Of a stretch of 64,000 nucleotides of DNA, positions 1 through 11,025 are shown piece by piece (position 1 is the first letter of the stretch; every line of letters starts with the position of its first letter). The DNA is from Torreya grandis (Eukaryota > Streptophyta > Pinopsida > Cupressales > Taxaceae). The notes under the pieces were generated by a model. That model did not search any database, was not told the origin of the DNA, and worked only from the letters and a program-made list of their open reading frames with translations. The stretch spans positions 652,001 through 716,000 of the forward strand of contig JARHVA010003637.1 of assembly GCA_037957365.1 (NCBI GenBank). Reading direction: 5' to 3'. The position numbers were made by a program, and so were the translations under genes.

Positions 1-1007
1 CATGAAACTCAAACAACACCCTATCAGCCTGACTTAAATCCAAGCATCTCAAAAAGACTCCTGAGAGATCCTTCTTGAATAGCACTCCATCAACCAGGGC
101 ATAGGGGAGACACTAGAGCCTAAAATACCTTTTCTTAGTCCTATCAAGTGAGTGTGGGCACTCATCAGTGAGAAGGAAATGCCTCATGTCTGATGCCCAA
201 TCCTTTATGATAGCTGGTTCTTCTACTGTAGCTGCATCAAGGATTAGCAAACTATCCTCCTTTTGCTGCTTAAAGTCTACAGTGAGGTGTTCACACAGGC
301 CTCTCCCTCTTACCAGTTTGGTGATCTTGTTATCTACATCATATTCCATCACCTTAGTGATCCACCTTACTCTCTTCTCATTTAGATCTCGGTTGATCAA
401 GAAGTCCTTGATGCTTGGGATGTGGAACCATGAGGTGGATTATGCTATTAGACAACATGTGTTTGAATTTCTTTAGACTCTATATGACTGCCAAGACTTG
501 ATTTTCCACATATGTGTATCTGACTTCAAAACCTTCTAAGCCTTGGCTAAAAAATGCAATTGGCTACTCAAGGTTATCATCACTTACTTGGGTAAGCATG
601 GTGGAGATTACCTCTTCATTGCCGAAGGTGTAGAGGTTGAAATCTTTGGTAAATCTAAGGCTGATCAAAGTAGGAACCCGGGCAATGGCTTGCTTGATTT
701 CTTCAAAACTATACTTTCTCTGTACTATCCATATGAACTCCTCACCCTTCCTTAGCATAGAGGTCAATGGCTTAACCATTTCTACAAAATTTGGGATAAA
801 TCTCTGAATGAAATTTATCTTACTGAAGAAGCTTTGTAGGCCTTTCTTGTGCTTGGGTAAGGACAGCTCCAAGATGGAATGAACTCTTTTTGGATCAATA
901 GCCAAACCTTCCAAAGAAATAATGTGACTAAGGAGTTTTACCATCATGGATAGTGAACACACATTTCTTAGGATTGAGAGAGATACCAAACTCTCTACAC
1001 TTCTCAA
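1..1007 (-). pseudogene. Element A: RNase H after RT, plus start of the spacer before integrase (remnant)
   Basis: Minus-strand translation of 564-1,007 gives the end of RT and the start of the RT-linked RNase H: an IDPKRV stretch, QSFFSKINFIQRFIPNF, and KPLTSMLRKGEEFIW, all typical of gypsy pol. It continues at 113-400 with the C-terminal RNase H end (KRVRWITKVMEYD, LVRGRGLCEHL) and a segment ending TDECPHSLDRTKKRYFRL that matches the spacer before the integrase zinc finger in this family. Several stops lie between 400 and 564. The first part is one of the better preserved stretches of the window. The reading runs off the left edge, so integrase cannot be assessed. Confidence 0.85.
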
Positions 1008-1660
1008 AGATTTGCCTAAGGTGTCTCATGTGATGGCTCACTTACTTGGAGAAAACTGTCACATCGTTAAGATATACCAACATAGTCTTGTTTATCAGGC
1101 CTTGAAAGGCAATGTCCATAGCTCATTGTAAAGTGGCACCAACATTAGACAGTCCAAAAGGCATTTTCATATAAGCAAACATTCCCCACTTGGTTGTGAA
1201 GGCTATTTTGTGCTGGTCACAATCTTGCACCAAAATCTAGTTGTATCCTGAATATCCATTCAAGAGGGAGAAACGCTCAGTTGCCTGTCACCATCTGAAG
1301 GATCTACTCCATGCTTAGGAGAGGATAATGGTCTTTCAAAGAGACTCTATTGAGATCTATAAAATTGATGCACAGTCTGATCTTTCTATTCTTTTTCTAA
1401 ATAGGAACAAGATTTGCTAGCCAAGAAGAGTGTTTGATTGGCAATATTATTTTAGACTCAATCAATTTGGTGAGCTCCATGTGCATGAGAGGCTCTATCA
1501 TTGGGTTGATAGGCCTCTGCTTCTACTTGATTGGCTTGGCACCTTCTTCTAGCTAAATTGTATGCTGCGCCAAGCTTGGGTCAAAACCCTTCAAATCATT
1601 ATACTCCCAAGCAAAGACATCGGCAAATTCTTGGCACAATAAGATGAAAGCCTGCCTTTC
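1000..1660 (-). pseudogene. Element A: reverse transcriptase (remnant, catalytic Asp replaced)
   Basis: The minus strand encodes the RT fingers and palm: a VFAWEYNDLKGFDPSLAQHT lead-in near 1,600, INPMIEPLMHMELTKLI, an I/V-DL-NR core near 1,350, a KMPFGL stretch near 1,160, and GATLQ-AMDIAF-GLINK before the active site. The active-site box at about 1,060-1,071 reads Y-L-N-D instead of Y-L/V-D-D, a single GAC to AAC change, so the first catalytic aspartate is gone. Stops interrupt the frame at several places. The function before decay was RNA-templated cDNA synthesis in the virus-like particle. Confidence 0.85.
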
Positions 1661-2420
1661 CTAGTCTGTGCACACTTTTCCAAGTGTAAGAAACTTATCC
1701 TTGAATATTTCCACCTTCTCATGGTGTTCCTCCTTTGTTTCAATGCACACCTTATCACTTCTCAATTGGTCATCTCCATTGAAGATATTCTCTAGAGTGA
1801 CTAGACCTTTGGGGAGCTTATTGTTCTTCAGCTGAACAATTTGGCTACCATATTGCTGCTGTAACTTTGCTTGGTTTTTTGCAGTGAATTCCACTTCTTC
1901 TTGTAGGAAAAGTTTTATTTTTGATCGCTATTGAAAACCTACCAATTGGTGATGTTGTTAGGTACAGAAGGCCGGATCACTACTTTCAGGTGAGGTGAGC
2001 TATGGTCTCAGCCTATTTCCTTAGCAATATCAAATTGGGCACCGACTACTACCAGCCTATCTGCTTGCTTGTTCTATTCTCTAGGGATGGAGGTAATATT
2101 GAAAGCATATAAATTTTCCACTAAATCCCATACCCTATGTTTGTAGGACTTTAATAGAGAATTCTTCATCAAATTCTGGCCTCTTACCTAGTTGACAATC
2201 AGCTCGCTGTCACCAAACACTTGTAGTTATTTGATTCCTCTTTTCCTCACCCACTCCAAGCCATGGATGAGGGATTCATATTTTGAAACATTGCATGTGC
2301 AAGAAAATTAGAACTAGAAGGCTGAAAAATACCTCTCTTTTGAAGGAGAGACCAACACCACTCCACCGCTAGCTCCCAACTTACTCCTTGAACCGTCAAA
2401 GAATAGCTACCATATACCTA
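1661..2420 (-). pseudogene. Element A: second RNase H domain located upstream of RT, with linker
   Basis: Minus translation of about 2,040-2,400 shows an RNase H fold signature in order: FDGSRSKLGASGGVVLVSPS (first Asp), YESLIHGLEWVRKRGIK (Glu), VFGDSELIVN (second Asp), SLLKSYKHRVWDLVENLYAF, and IPRE-NKQADRL (last Asp). All four acidic positions are intact, although four or more stops interrupt the frame. The linker at 1,661-1,894 is an open stretch (NNKLPKGLVTLENIFNGDDQ) that in this family leads into RT. The domain therefore lies between protease and RT, while the usual RT-linked RNase H is still present downstream. Archaeal-type extra RNase H domains are known from the Tat branch. Confidence 0.82.
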
Positions 2421-2609
2421 AGCCTTCCTAGCTAGATTTCATCAAATTTGGTACAAAATTACCCTCTTCATGCATTCAATAAACTCCAAGGTCTGCCTCC
2501 TCTATGAATTTTTAAGGATCATGCTCAAAGTTGTCACTTCCCCACTCATCTAAGAGAAAGTCTACAATTCCTTCAAGGGCAGAGGATGAAGATTGGTCTA
2601 CTTGGAACT

Positions 2610-3260
2610 CCTCCTAGTCAATGATGGTGTAGCTAACATTTTCTACCTTTAGTGAGTAAGGTTCTAGATAATCTCTATGGAGTGGCTCAAATTCAATCTT
2701 GACTTTAGTCTCATACTTGGTTCTAAAAACTAGATAATACCAATTTACTACTAAGTAGCCACCTATCTCGGCTGTAAAATCCTTGGATAAGTAGATGGCA
2801 AAGTAGGGAGGGACGTCTACCACTACCACATCATGAAGAACTAAGAAAGTTAGGAAATCATGTAGTATCAAGCTCAAACCTCTTACCATCCCAATTGTCT
2901 TTGCTGGGTTCCATCTAGTTAGGGAACTCTGTTGGTCATTTCTTTGTATTTCAAGCCCAGCTTGTCAGTTATGCATTTGGGCATTATCGAGGTGTTTGAT
3001 CTACTATCAATGATGTAATTATGCACCAAGAAATCTCTTATGACTAGGGACACATAAAAAGGAGGGACCTTTTCTTCCTTCTAGGTTTGACTTGACGTGG
3101 AGGGCTATCCATTCATCATCAAAACATTATCAGCTCTTGTTGGGATAGCTCATTCATCTAGTTCATGCAGTTCCTTTTGTAGCATGTCTTTCTACCATAT
3201 GGTATTGAAAATGAATTCCATAAGGAGATGTCCATGTGTAGCTTCTTCATCTAGTCAACC
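2610..3260 (-). pseudogene. Element A: aspartic protease and following spacer (remnant)
   Basis: Around 2,950-3,060 the minus strand reads FYVSLVIRDFLVHNYIIDSR then SNTSIMPK and a DKLGLKY segment. This is the plant gypsy retropepsin pattern of hydrophobic strand, D-S/T-G, then A/S-N-I-MP. The Gly of the D-S-G triad is replaced by Arg, so the site is probably inactive as well as frame-broken. The open stretch 2,614-2,889 continues with VVVVDVPPYFAIYLSKDF and TAEIGGYL, a conserved block that follows protease in related polyproteins. Role before decay: maturation of the gag-pol polyprotein. Confidence 0.75.
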
Positions 3261-4690
3261 ATGTTGACTCGAGTGTTACCCTCCTTCAAAATTTCTTTGG
3301 AATTATGTATAGCCTGAGGGGCAGGCTGAGGAGCTGGAGGTACAACTGACAGTCTGGAACTTGGGACTTTTTGATTTGTGTGTGATGAAGAAGGCATTAC
3401 TAATGGCTAGGTAGTAGCTTGATTTTATTCCATTTCCCTTCTTTTGAATCTTGTGTTGGTTGTCACACAGTCAGCCTGATTGTTTGCAACACCCACATAA
3501 TTTATTGAATAGAATTATCCTTCTAGATGATTCATGAGGGTAGAATCAGGCTAGGCTTGACTGCTACTCGTGCTAGGTTACATTAGAGCCTCAAAGACTT
3601 GTGAATGGGTGGCTACTTGATTTTATTGCACATTTTGGAAATAACCCATCATCTCATTTGTATAAACAACTTGTTCCTAACCATATCCTATGGTTGAACA
3701 ACTTGGCTATTCTTACACCAAATTATTTTGAATGGGTACCATGACCTTAGATGATGAAGGAGCACCTAGGTTGTAGCCTTGAAAAGGTCTAGTCTATGTA
3801 AGCTGACCCTATCCTTGATTGTAATTTTGGAAAGGGGGTCTAGGAGCTTGACCATACTGCTAGTATCCTTGGTTTGGTCTGCTGTTTTGAGCTTGTTACC
3901 TTTTAGGAGCCACAAGTTCATTTGACATACTTTGCAACAAACTCTTGACTTCATGAAGCTCATTGGATGGAGCAAAATTTGGTGTCTCTATGCTGGGTAG
4001 AGGACCTAATATGGGAGCAGTGGTTTGAATTGGAGGTAGAATTTCGGGGAAAAGTGGCATATGGGGTTTAGGGGCTATTTTCCCAACCTTCACTAAGTAA
4101 TTTTTAACTGCTATAGCTATATCATAGGTAGCATGCTATCACATGTCCTCCCATGGATTGTATCATAACAATGATATCAATATTCAATGCTCTTAAGTAA
4201 TATAGGAAAGCATAGCTAGCAGTCGGTCTTACCAGAATAGGTAATTCTATCCCACGTCTTCTAAAAACGAGTGTTGAAATCCTACATGTATTCATGTGGG
4301 GCTCTTTTCATGGTAGTCAGCTACTCATCAAGTGAGAGGTGGTCGCTCTTTTCCCCAAAATGGTCCATCAAGTGAGTACCCAATTCATTCCAAGAATGGA
4401 TTGAATTTATAGCCAAAGTCTTGCATACCAGTCAAGAGCTTTGCCCTTGAGAAACAATGCTAGCAATCTAATTGTGATATTTTCCTCAGTGATATTGTGA
4501 ATATTATAGAGGTTAGAAATATTTATGATGTGCTCGATGACTGTAATGGGCCCCTTTCCATCAAAAGAAGGCACATTTTTTAGGGTTGCTCCTGGGATTG
4601 GGTCATAGCATGGGAGATTCAAGGGACTCTGACCACGAAAAGTGACAAAGGGTAATGCCATAACTGGGATGAGATGTAACTACAGCCCTA
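3260..4690 (-). pseudogene. Element A: gag (remnant) with proline-rich tail
   Basis: The open stretch 4,407-4,661 encodes a capsid-type gag core: TLKNVPSFDGKGPITVIEHI, a short ISNLYNIHNITEENITIRLL helix region and FLKGKALDWYARL, the plant gypsy LKG-A--WY motif. Downstream, in shifted frames, come RITYSGKT-like and KIAPKPHMPLFPEIL segments (to about 4,080), then a Gln/Pro-rich spacer with frame changes (3,766-4,093) before protease. The start Met at 4,661 may not be the original initiator because similar sequence continues upstream. Gag forms the particle that packages element RNA. Confidence 0.78.
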
Positions 4691-4976
4691 CTGCATGTAT
4701 GCATTCCTTACAATAGGTCTGGGAAGGTGGTTCAATGAATAAGGATGGGTCCTTTCAAACCTCAGTCTTTTTTCTAAGTTTAAAGGCAATTCAACAAATT
4801 TGAAAGGGGCACCCTTAAAAGCAGACCATGTGATGACTTTAGGCATAGGAAGTCAGATTGGTCTTTAATTAGGAAATGAAGTTCTTACCAGTGGAGTCAG
4901 TAGAAGATAAAAAGAGTTGATTTGTTGTAACAAGACCAGCATCAATCCTAAAACCTTACTGAGTGTAAAATACTGA

Positions 4977-4998
4977 GTCCCACTGTGCATGCCAAAAA
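4977..4998 (-). promoter_or_regulatory. Element A: primer binding site
   Basis: Immediately inside the 5' LTR the minus strand reads TTTTTGGCATGCACAGTGGG. This resembles the TTTGGCGCCCACCGTGGG-type PBS of plant Tat elements, with a few substitutions. It sets the orientation of the element and the inner LTR boundary at about 5,000. The matching tRNA was not identified. Confidence 0.6.
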
Positions 4999-6039
4999 TT
5001 GTTGATGTAATGGATTGCACCCAGGGTAGGAGGCTGAGCTCCTAACTTCCACACATCAAAATGGAAACTCCCCTCTCACCTGTGGGACTGGCAAAGCTAG
5101 AGGGGAGAGTCTCTAGGTAAGGGCTAGCTCCCTTGATGCATCTGATTTATTCCAATAAGTGCTAATGAAGGTATATAGATATATAACAGGGGGGGGTGAA
5201 AAGGGAGAAGGATTATAGGAAAACAAATCTACTCTAAAAGAGGTGATGTACCAAATGATTTGACCTTCTCACACTCACACTTGAAGTTAGACAAACACAT
5301 ACGTACACTTCAAATTGGTAGAAGAACCAGGCTGTAGGAAACTTAGCATGGAGGCTTTAATGGAACACATAGAAAATAGAGACTCACCAAAGGTGTTGTA
5401 GAAAACACACTACATAGTAACTTCTTCTATCTTTGCACTTCCAAATATATCTCTCCTTATCACCTATAGAAATGGCACCTTGTAGACAATAGGTGTGTTG
5501 GTGTTAAACATATGGAAGCATTAATAAGTAATGACTAAACATAAACTAACACTCATACACACACAGAGATGTCTAACAAGAATAGAGGTAAAAATACATT
5601 TATTGATTTCAGGTGAAAATTTTTTAGGGCTTTGCCTTACAAATGTGGAATATCCTTTTCAAAATGACAAGTATACAATATATAGAGGAAGAAAGGAGGC
5701 CTTTTGGTGCCCTTTTTATGAGTGACCCATGTGCTTCTTAAGCATTGGGATGAGGAAGCCACTTGAAGATAATGTTGTGTCAGCTCCTATCAGGATTCAA
5801 AATTATGAGCCACCCCATTTGCCTGCTCATCAATGCATATTGAAAAAAAATAGGTCACACCATTCACTGTTGGTGCCTCTTGATGATCACATGGTAGGTA
5901 CTGTGTCAACCACTAGAATAACTTCTTGACTTGACACTTTCCTGTGCCAATTGGATCACTTCATCTGCTTCTCTACTTAGCCATTTTACCTCCTATGTCT
6001 CCTTTGTCCCTTAGGCTATCTTTTGCTACTCCTTTGGCT

Positions 6040-6560
6040 CTTTGGCTGAGAGCACATCCGCTTCTAACATGTGTCACAGTTTGATACTTTGAAACTTAGG
6101 AGACACTTTGAAACATAGATGTCAACACATGGCGGCTTCCACTGAGCTAATAATGGGACATGGCATCATCCACTTATCTCATAGGGTCCTTTGAGAGTCA
6201 GGCAGAAGTTGACACATGGCCACTTCTACCTATTCTTTCTGCTTAACCTGGAGACTTTGGAAGTATTTCTTGAGATTTTTGTGGAAGGTGACATGTGGTC
6301 GCTTCTATAGAACCTTTAGCTACCTTAGAAAAACCTTAGGGACCCCTTTTTTGGTTCTCATAAATGCTGACACTTGGCAACTTCCGCTATATTTAGCAAC
6401 TCATTTGGGCCCACCATAGTCTTCTCTTTAAATAACAAAGAAAAAGGAGAAACCTATGGATGTTGACACTTGTCAACTTCCATCGAGCCTTGCAGGGAAC
6501 ACGTGGCACATTCCACTACTCTTAAAAATAATGTCAAAGTCTTCTACAATTTCCACTTGG
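6040..6560. repeat. Degenerate minisatellite, about 85-bp period, in the LTR of A
   Basis: A core of the form GACACATGGC-CTTC-AC recurs near 6,122, 6,209, 6,287, 6,369, 6,463 and 6,499, at spacings of roughly 80-95 bp. Examples are AACACATGGCGGCTTCCAC, GACACATGGCCACTTCTAC, GACATGTGGTCGCTTCTAT and GACACTTGGCAACTTCCGC. Sequence between cores is less conserved (TTTAG, CTTTG and AACC tracts). Confidence 0.7.
6499..6508 (+). promoter_or_regulatory. G-box / ABRE-like core in the LTR minisatellite
   Basis: ACACGTGGCA contains CACGTG and the ACGTGGC core known as an abscisic-acid response element. It lies in one unit of the 85-bp repeat whose other units carry decayed versions (CACATGGC, CATGTGGT, CACTTGGC). 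A regulatory role is inferred only. Confidence 0.35.
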
Positions 6561-7024
6561 TGCCTTCCACACTCTAGCTTTCCTAGTGTAAAATTTGACA
6601 TTTTTGTGCCTGTCATCACTTGAAAACCCAATGACTAATTTGCATGCTTAATTTTGATAGTTTTTGGGATGTCATCATCCTTGGAAAAATTCATCAGACC
6701 TTTTCTGTGAGCTTTTTTCTCGTGGACATTTTCCATGGACAATTTTCCCATGGATAAAAAGTCTGCAAGAATCATCTCAGTCCCTTGTTCTTTTCTTTCA
6801 TGCTCTTTATCTTTTCTTTATGCTAGTACCCTTCCTCTGAATTCCTTTAGACTTTTTGTTTAAAGGAATTCCTTCAAGCAAAATGTCCAAAAGAATTTGG
6901 CCTCAAGAATTTTTTTGAAACTTACCCTTCGGCTACCTTTGAAATGCTCCTTGCCCTTTGCAAGGGATTTTTTTACTTAGAGCTACCCTGCATAAGGGCA
7001 CCTTCCCTTCAGCTTTGGGACCCC

Positions 7025-7405
7025 CTTAAACCAAGCCGTTGAACCACCCATTGAACCAAAATTGGTTCAACGGTTCAACGCTATGTGCTGAGCCATTTGA
7101 ACCAAGCTCGTTGAAGAATTCACTTGAACCACTCGTTGAACTAGTTCAATAGTTAACGCTACGTACTGAGCTTCTTACCAATGGACTGATTGATTGAAAC
7201 AAGTGGTTGAACCAAGTGATGAACTATTTGTTTGAACCTACCGATGAACCTTTCACTAAAATTTTTGTTTGAACCAAGCGATGAACTCACTGATTGAACC
7301 AAGTGATGAACCCACCGATTGAACCAAGTGATGAACCAAAGGCAATAAACTAGTGCGTTAAACCAAATGTTGAACCTAAATCCACTTGAACCAGTTCAAT
7401 GGTTC
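7025..7405. repeat. Tandem array of GAACCAAG-GATGAAC units in the LTR of A
   Basis: A 20-25-bp unit (GAACCAAGTGATGAACC, followed by CACCGATT) is repeated many times with substitutions between about 7,190 and 7,345. A longer, related block containing TTCAACGGTTCAACGCTATG and TTCAATAGTTAACGCTACG occurs twice, near 7,065 and 7,143. The first part also contains inverted matches (TTGAACC/GGTTCAA). CpG is common here (11 in 7,021-7,380), in contrast to the rest of the window. Confidence 0.75.
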
Positions 7406-7759
7406 AAAGGTGCTAACTCTTGGAAATATTATGTCATTGAACCACCCTTCTAACCTTAAGGAAAAGTGTCTTCTGAACCATTTTAGCTCTCTTTCCTTGT
7501 GAATTTCTTCAAAAAAAAAGTTTGAAGAAGCTTTTGTAAAACCTTGCACTCTCTGAACTGGTCCTTCATCTATCAAAGATTACACCTGCTGATTCCATAG
7601 ATATTCAAAACCTACTGAGTTCATAGATATTCCAAAACTTGTAGAGTCCGTAGATTTCCAAGACTTGTGCAAATCAAAAAATGAAATGTTTTGAAATAAC
7701 AGAGGGAGAAGGGGACCAATTTTTGGTCCTATTACACCAAAAATGGTCAACAACAACTA

Positions 7760-8912
7760 TGTTAGATATATAAATGACATAAAATAAATAAATTACCTAT
7801 TTTTGATGCTAATATAGTGTTAGATCTGGTACAAGTAAGTAGCAGGTAGGAATATAGTTTTAGATTAATCATGAAAATTATGGATATGGTGCCTCTGCCT
7901 CTCTAGATAGTTGTGTCAGCCTAAGACTGTTACATCAATGCTAGTGTCTGACCTCAATGTTAGTGTACTATATGAAATATTCAATGAAAAAATATGGGAC
8001 CATGTGGATGCTTCTAGGTTTGGCTTCACATTCACTTTGGTTCATTCATATCTAGGTCATAGATTGTCACTCATGGTGAAAAGGAAAGACCCTAACTTTT
8101 CATCTTTAATGTGGCCTTGGGGAAAATGGGTTAGTGGTCACATGGTCTTGGGCTGAGTCAAAATGATCCCACTATCAAAAGGCCTTGCCTACATAGTTAA
8201 TAATTTAGAAGAGGGGCTCATAATCATGTATTTATCCCCTATGTGTTAGCTTGTGTGTGAATCATGTAATGTGTGTAAGGAAAGCATAATAGTGACCTAG
8301 ATTTTATCTTGGTAAATATAACATTATGACTACTCTTTTAGTACTTTAGATCTATATCTAGGCTATTCCTTTTAGTGATATTAGAATAGGGTAGAATAGA
8401 AAAGATTTTGGTAACTTGAGTGCTTCTTGAGTGTTCTTTTATTCTAATTTATAGGTATTCTTAGGTGGTTAATGAATGAAGGTTGATATTTTATTTATAT
8501 CAAACCTATCAGGAGATAATTCACATTAAATTACTTATCATAACCAATTTAGTACATTTTATTTGTAAATTAGATGACTTTAGAGCATTGGACACTTATA
8601 TTAGGCCATGACAATAATGTCGATGCTATTATCTATCTCAAATATTAGTGTCTAGGGAGAAGGAGAGTAGGAATAGGCTTATAACTTATAGAGGTATAAT
8701 ATAAGTACATTTTAATAATTTTGGGAAATATGGGATGTCTGTTTCATCTACATATATTTGGTTAGACTAAGAGATAATCCAAGGAGCACAATATAGAGTA
8801 GATGTGAGACTTATGGAATTAAGGTACGTGTAGAACTAAGAGGGATAACAAGGGTCTAAATTTTCCAAGTGTATAAGAATTATGTGTTATGTAATCATAA
8901 AATATCATCTAT
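7760..8912 (-). repeat. Element F: left LTR (3' LTR)
   Basis: It starts TGTTAGATATATAAATGACA and matches 26,052 onward base for base through long blocks (TCTCTAGATAGTT, TTTCTAGGTTTGGCTTCAC, TAGAATAGGGTAGAATAG). Homology fades near 8,912. The partner shares the first bases TGTT-GATATATAAATGACATAAAA. By eye the two copies differ at roughly one base in five or six plus small indels, which indicates an old insertion. Confidence 0.7.
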
Positions 8913-9113
8913 AATCCCCTAATTAAATCTAATAATGAAATTGAAAGTTTAAAGGAAAAGAATAAGTACTTGGGTTTATATACACACCTTGTCTTTACTT
9001 AAGTTAAATTTGAGTACTTTGATGGAGTTTTATTTAAGTGTTTTGATAGTGGATGACCTACAACCAAGAACATGTTATAGTGTATGATCATTTCATATAA
9101 TCCATATCCAACG
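8913..9113 (-). other. Element F: 3' internal fragment with PPT, left of the B insertion
   Basis: About 200 bp separate the left LTR of F from element B. The first bases (TAATCCCCTAATT on plus) read AATTAGGGGATTA on minus, a short polypurine tract directly upstream of the 3' LTR. The remainder is AT-rich and holds nothing else recognisable. Confidence 0.45.
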
Positions 9114-10301
9114 TGTATTTAATTAGAAATACATCAAGTCTATAAATCAATCCTAGCTCAGAGAAGATAAATCCTACTTACACTTCTGATTGGGGATACA
9201 TTAGATAATTAGAAACATGACCAATATTTGGATTTAGTAGTCCTAATTAGGGGATATCTTATCACAAAAATAATACTAGGGAGGGTTCTAAAGCCTACAA
9301 TCAAGCACAATCATGCAATAACCCTAACTAAGCTCTATGTTTTCATATTCACTATACTAATAACAAGTAAATCAAAGAAATATAATCTTGTACTCACCAA
9401 ATCTTGTGGCACAATATGGGGGTTAGTAAAAAAATAAATTAAGCATGCATAATAAAATCTCAATTAATCTATATATTATTAAGACCTCAATACATGGAGA
9501 AGAAGAGTAATATTATCCAGAATCCATACATATGCTACTTCTATCTACTAAAGAGACGAGGAAATTTAGAGAACATGTACCTTAATATATGAACCCATCA
9601 AGACTCAATCTCTCCCTTGGCCAAAGGGGCTTTACAATAGGTTGTTGTGGTTTGCAAGTATTACTAATAAAGGCCATAACATCCACTAATTCTCCACAAG
9701 AATAGATTCTCCAAGTAGAAACCCTAAGCTAACACTACTCAAGTAGAATGGTAGAAGAACATATTATAAAGAAGTGTAAGCAAATAATAAATCTTGATAT
9801 CTCTCTAAGAATGGAAAAATGATCTTATACATGTGTGTGTGTGTGTGGATTTAACCCTAAACCATTCCAAAAAATTTGGTCAATAGGGTCAACCTAGTTG
9901 ACATAGTATTGTTATTGACAAAAAATCACGAGGTCACAAGCTAGGTCAGCCAAGACCCAACTTAGACCTTAAATTAATTTCACCAATAAGACTACAAGGT
10001 CAACCCAATCAACCTAGTACTGTAAATTGTCAAAATGGGTTTTAGGTCAAGAAAAGAGGTATGAAAGATGGGAAATGATTAAGGGAGTGTGAAAAAGAAG
10101 AGTAATATCTTATGGGAATGTTTTAGGAATTGGTTTAATAAGAAATAGGTGTCAATAAGGGACACCAATCCTACAAATCACCAATGGTTTACCCACCCCT
10201 TTCTCGATGCACCCCTTAGGGTAGAAATTGAGACTCGATGGGTTATTGAAAGATAGAAAGCATCAATATTTGATAAAAGTTGAAAATATTATGTTTATAC
10301 A
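9114..10301 (-). repeat. Element B: left (3') LTR
   Basis: It begins TGTATTTAATTAG and ends TTTATACA (5-bp terminal inverted repeat TGTAT/ATACA). It aligns along its whole length with 21,382-22,570, with shared blocks CATCAAGTCTATAAA-CAATC, CTCACCAAATCTTGTGGCAC and CACCCCTTTCT-G-TGCACC. It contains a TG microsatellite at about 9,831-9,847 and two copies of the CAACCTAGT motif found in the leader. Confidence 0.85.
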
Positions 10302-10316
10302 TATGCCCCACTCAAA
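10302..10316 (-). promoter_or_regulatory. Element B: polypurine tract
   Basis: Directly inside the left LTR the minus strand reads TTTGAGTGGGGCATA, a purine-rich run ending at the LTR start. This is the expected site of plus-strand cDNA priming and confirms that B lies on the minus strand. Confidence 0.65.
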
Positions 10317-10879
10317 TATCATCACATGTAACTTAGGTATAATAGGGGATGGTGTTTTGAGAAAAAACATAGTAACATACAACACTGATGCTAAAAATAA
10401 GTTATAGTATTTTAAATAAAAAATAACTAAAATTTAAATGATAGAAATGGAAATAAGTAAAAATTAAATATGATGTGTACCTTGACTTACCTTTATCATT
10501 GGATGGTTGTTTTCTATGTTTTTATTTTTGATTGTGGAGGGCACAGAGATTGATTTCAATAAACCCAATAATATAAAACTAAAGAGCAAAAAAAAATAAA
10601 CATAGGAAATCCAAGGTAATTAGTGCTATATGGATGGGATGTACTTATAAATTTGGAAAGCTGGGGTGACAAGTGTTATGTTAGACAAAATGACCAAGTC
10701 AAAATCTAGAGTAAATCAGGTAACCAAAAATCTAAGGCTCATAAAGACCAAAAAACTCAAATAAGTAAACCTCAAGTTAGAAAGGCAAACTCCCCAAGTT
10801 AAACTAAGGATACATGTCAAAAATATGGTAATCAAACATCAATGTGAAAGTATTAAAAATCCTTACACAAATATGGGCA

Positions 10880-11025
10880 AATAAAATGGTAAAACAACAT
10901 TGATGAGTCAGAAGTAATAATCCTTACTCAATCATCAATGGAAAAAAGTGAATAAAATGGAAAACAACATTGGTGAGTGAGAAGTAACAACCCAACCTCA
11001 CTTAATAATGGAAAAAGTATATGAA
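10880..11025. repeat. Tandem duplication, about 71-bp period (3' region of B)
   Basis: ATAAAATGGTAAAACAACAT followed by TGATGAGTCAGAAGTAA (from 10,881) recurs from 10,951 as AATAAAATGGAAAACAACAT and TGGTGAGTGAGAAGTAA, each followed by a CTCA...AATGGAAAAA segment. Confidence 0.7.

Larger units (their letters stand above)
1..7752 (-). mobile_element. Element A: Ty3/gypsy (Tat-like) retrotransposon, left part missing
   Basis: The element reads right to left: 5' LTR (5,000-7,752), PBS, gag, protease, an RNase H, reverse transcriptase, then a second RNase H running into the window edge. Integrase and the 3' LTR would lie beyond position 1. The domain motifs are seen directly by translating the minus strand. 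Frames are broken by many stops, often where Gln or Trp is expected, so the copy is dead, but long open stretches survive, making it look younger than its neighbours. Lineage (Tat branch of non-chromovirus gypsy) is inferred from the PBS resembling the TTTGGCGCCCAC...GTGGG type and from the two RNase H domains. Confidence 0.85.
5000..7752 (-). repeat. Element A: 5' LTR (about 2.75 kb)
   Basis: The inner edge abuts the PBS and begins (plus strand) TGTTGATG; the outer edge ends GGTCAACA at 7,752. This gives a perfect 6-bp terminal inverted repeat, TGTTGA/TCAACA, with canonical TG...CA ends. The partner LTR lies outside the window, so LTR identity and target duplication cannot be checked. The interior holds two families of degenerate tandem repeats (6,040-6,560 and 7,025-7,405). 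No open reading frame here looks real. Confidence 0.65.

Noticed and set aside
168..476. 102-codon plus-strand frame
   Set aside because: It is the shadow of the RNase H/spacer frame of element A on the minus strand.
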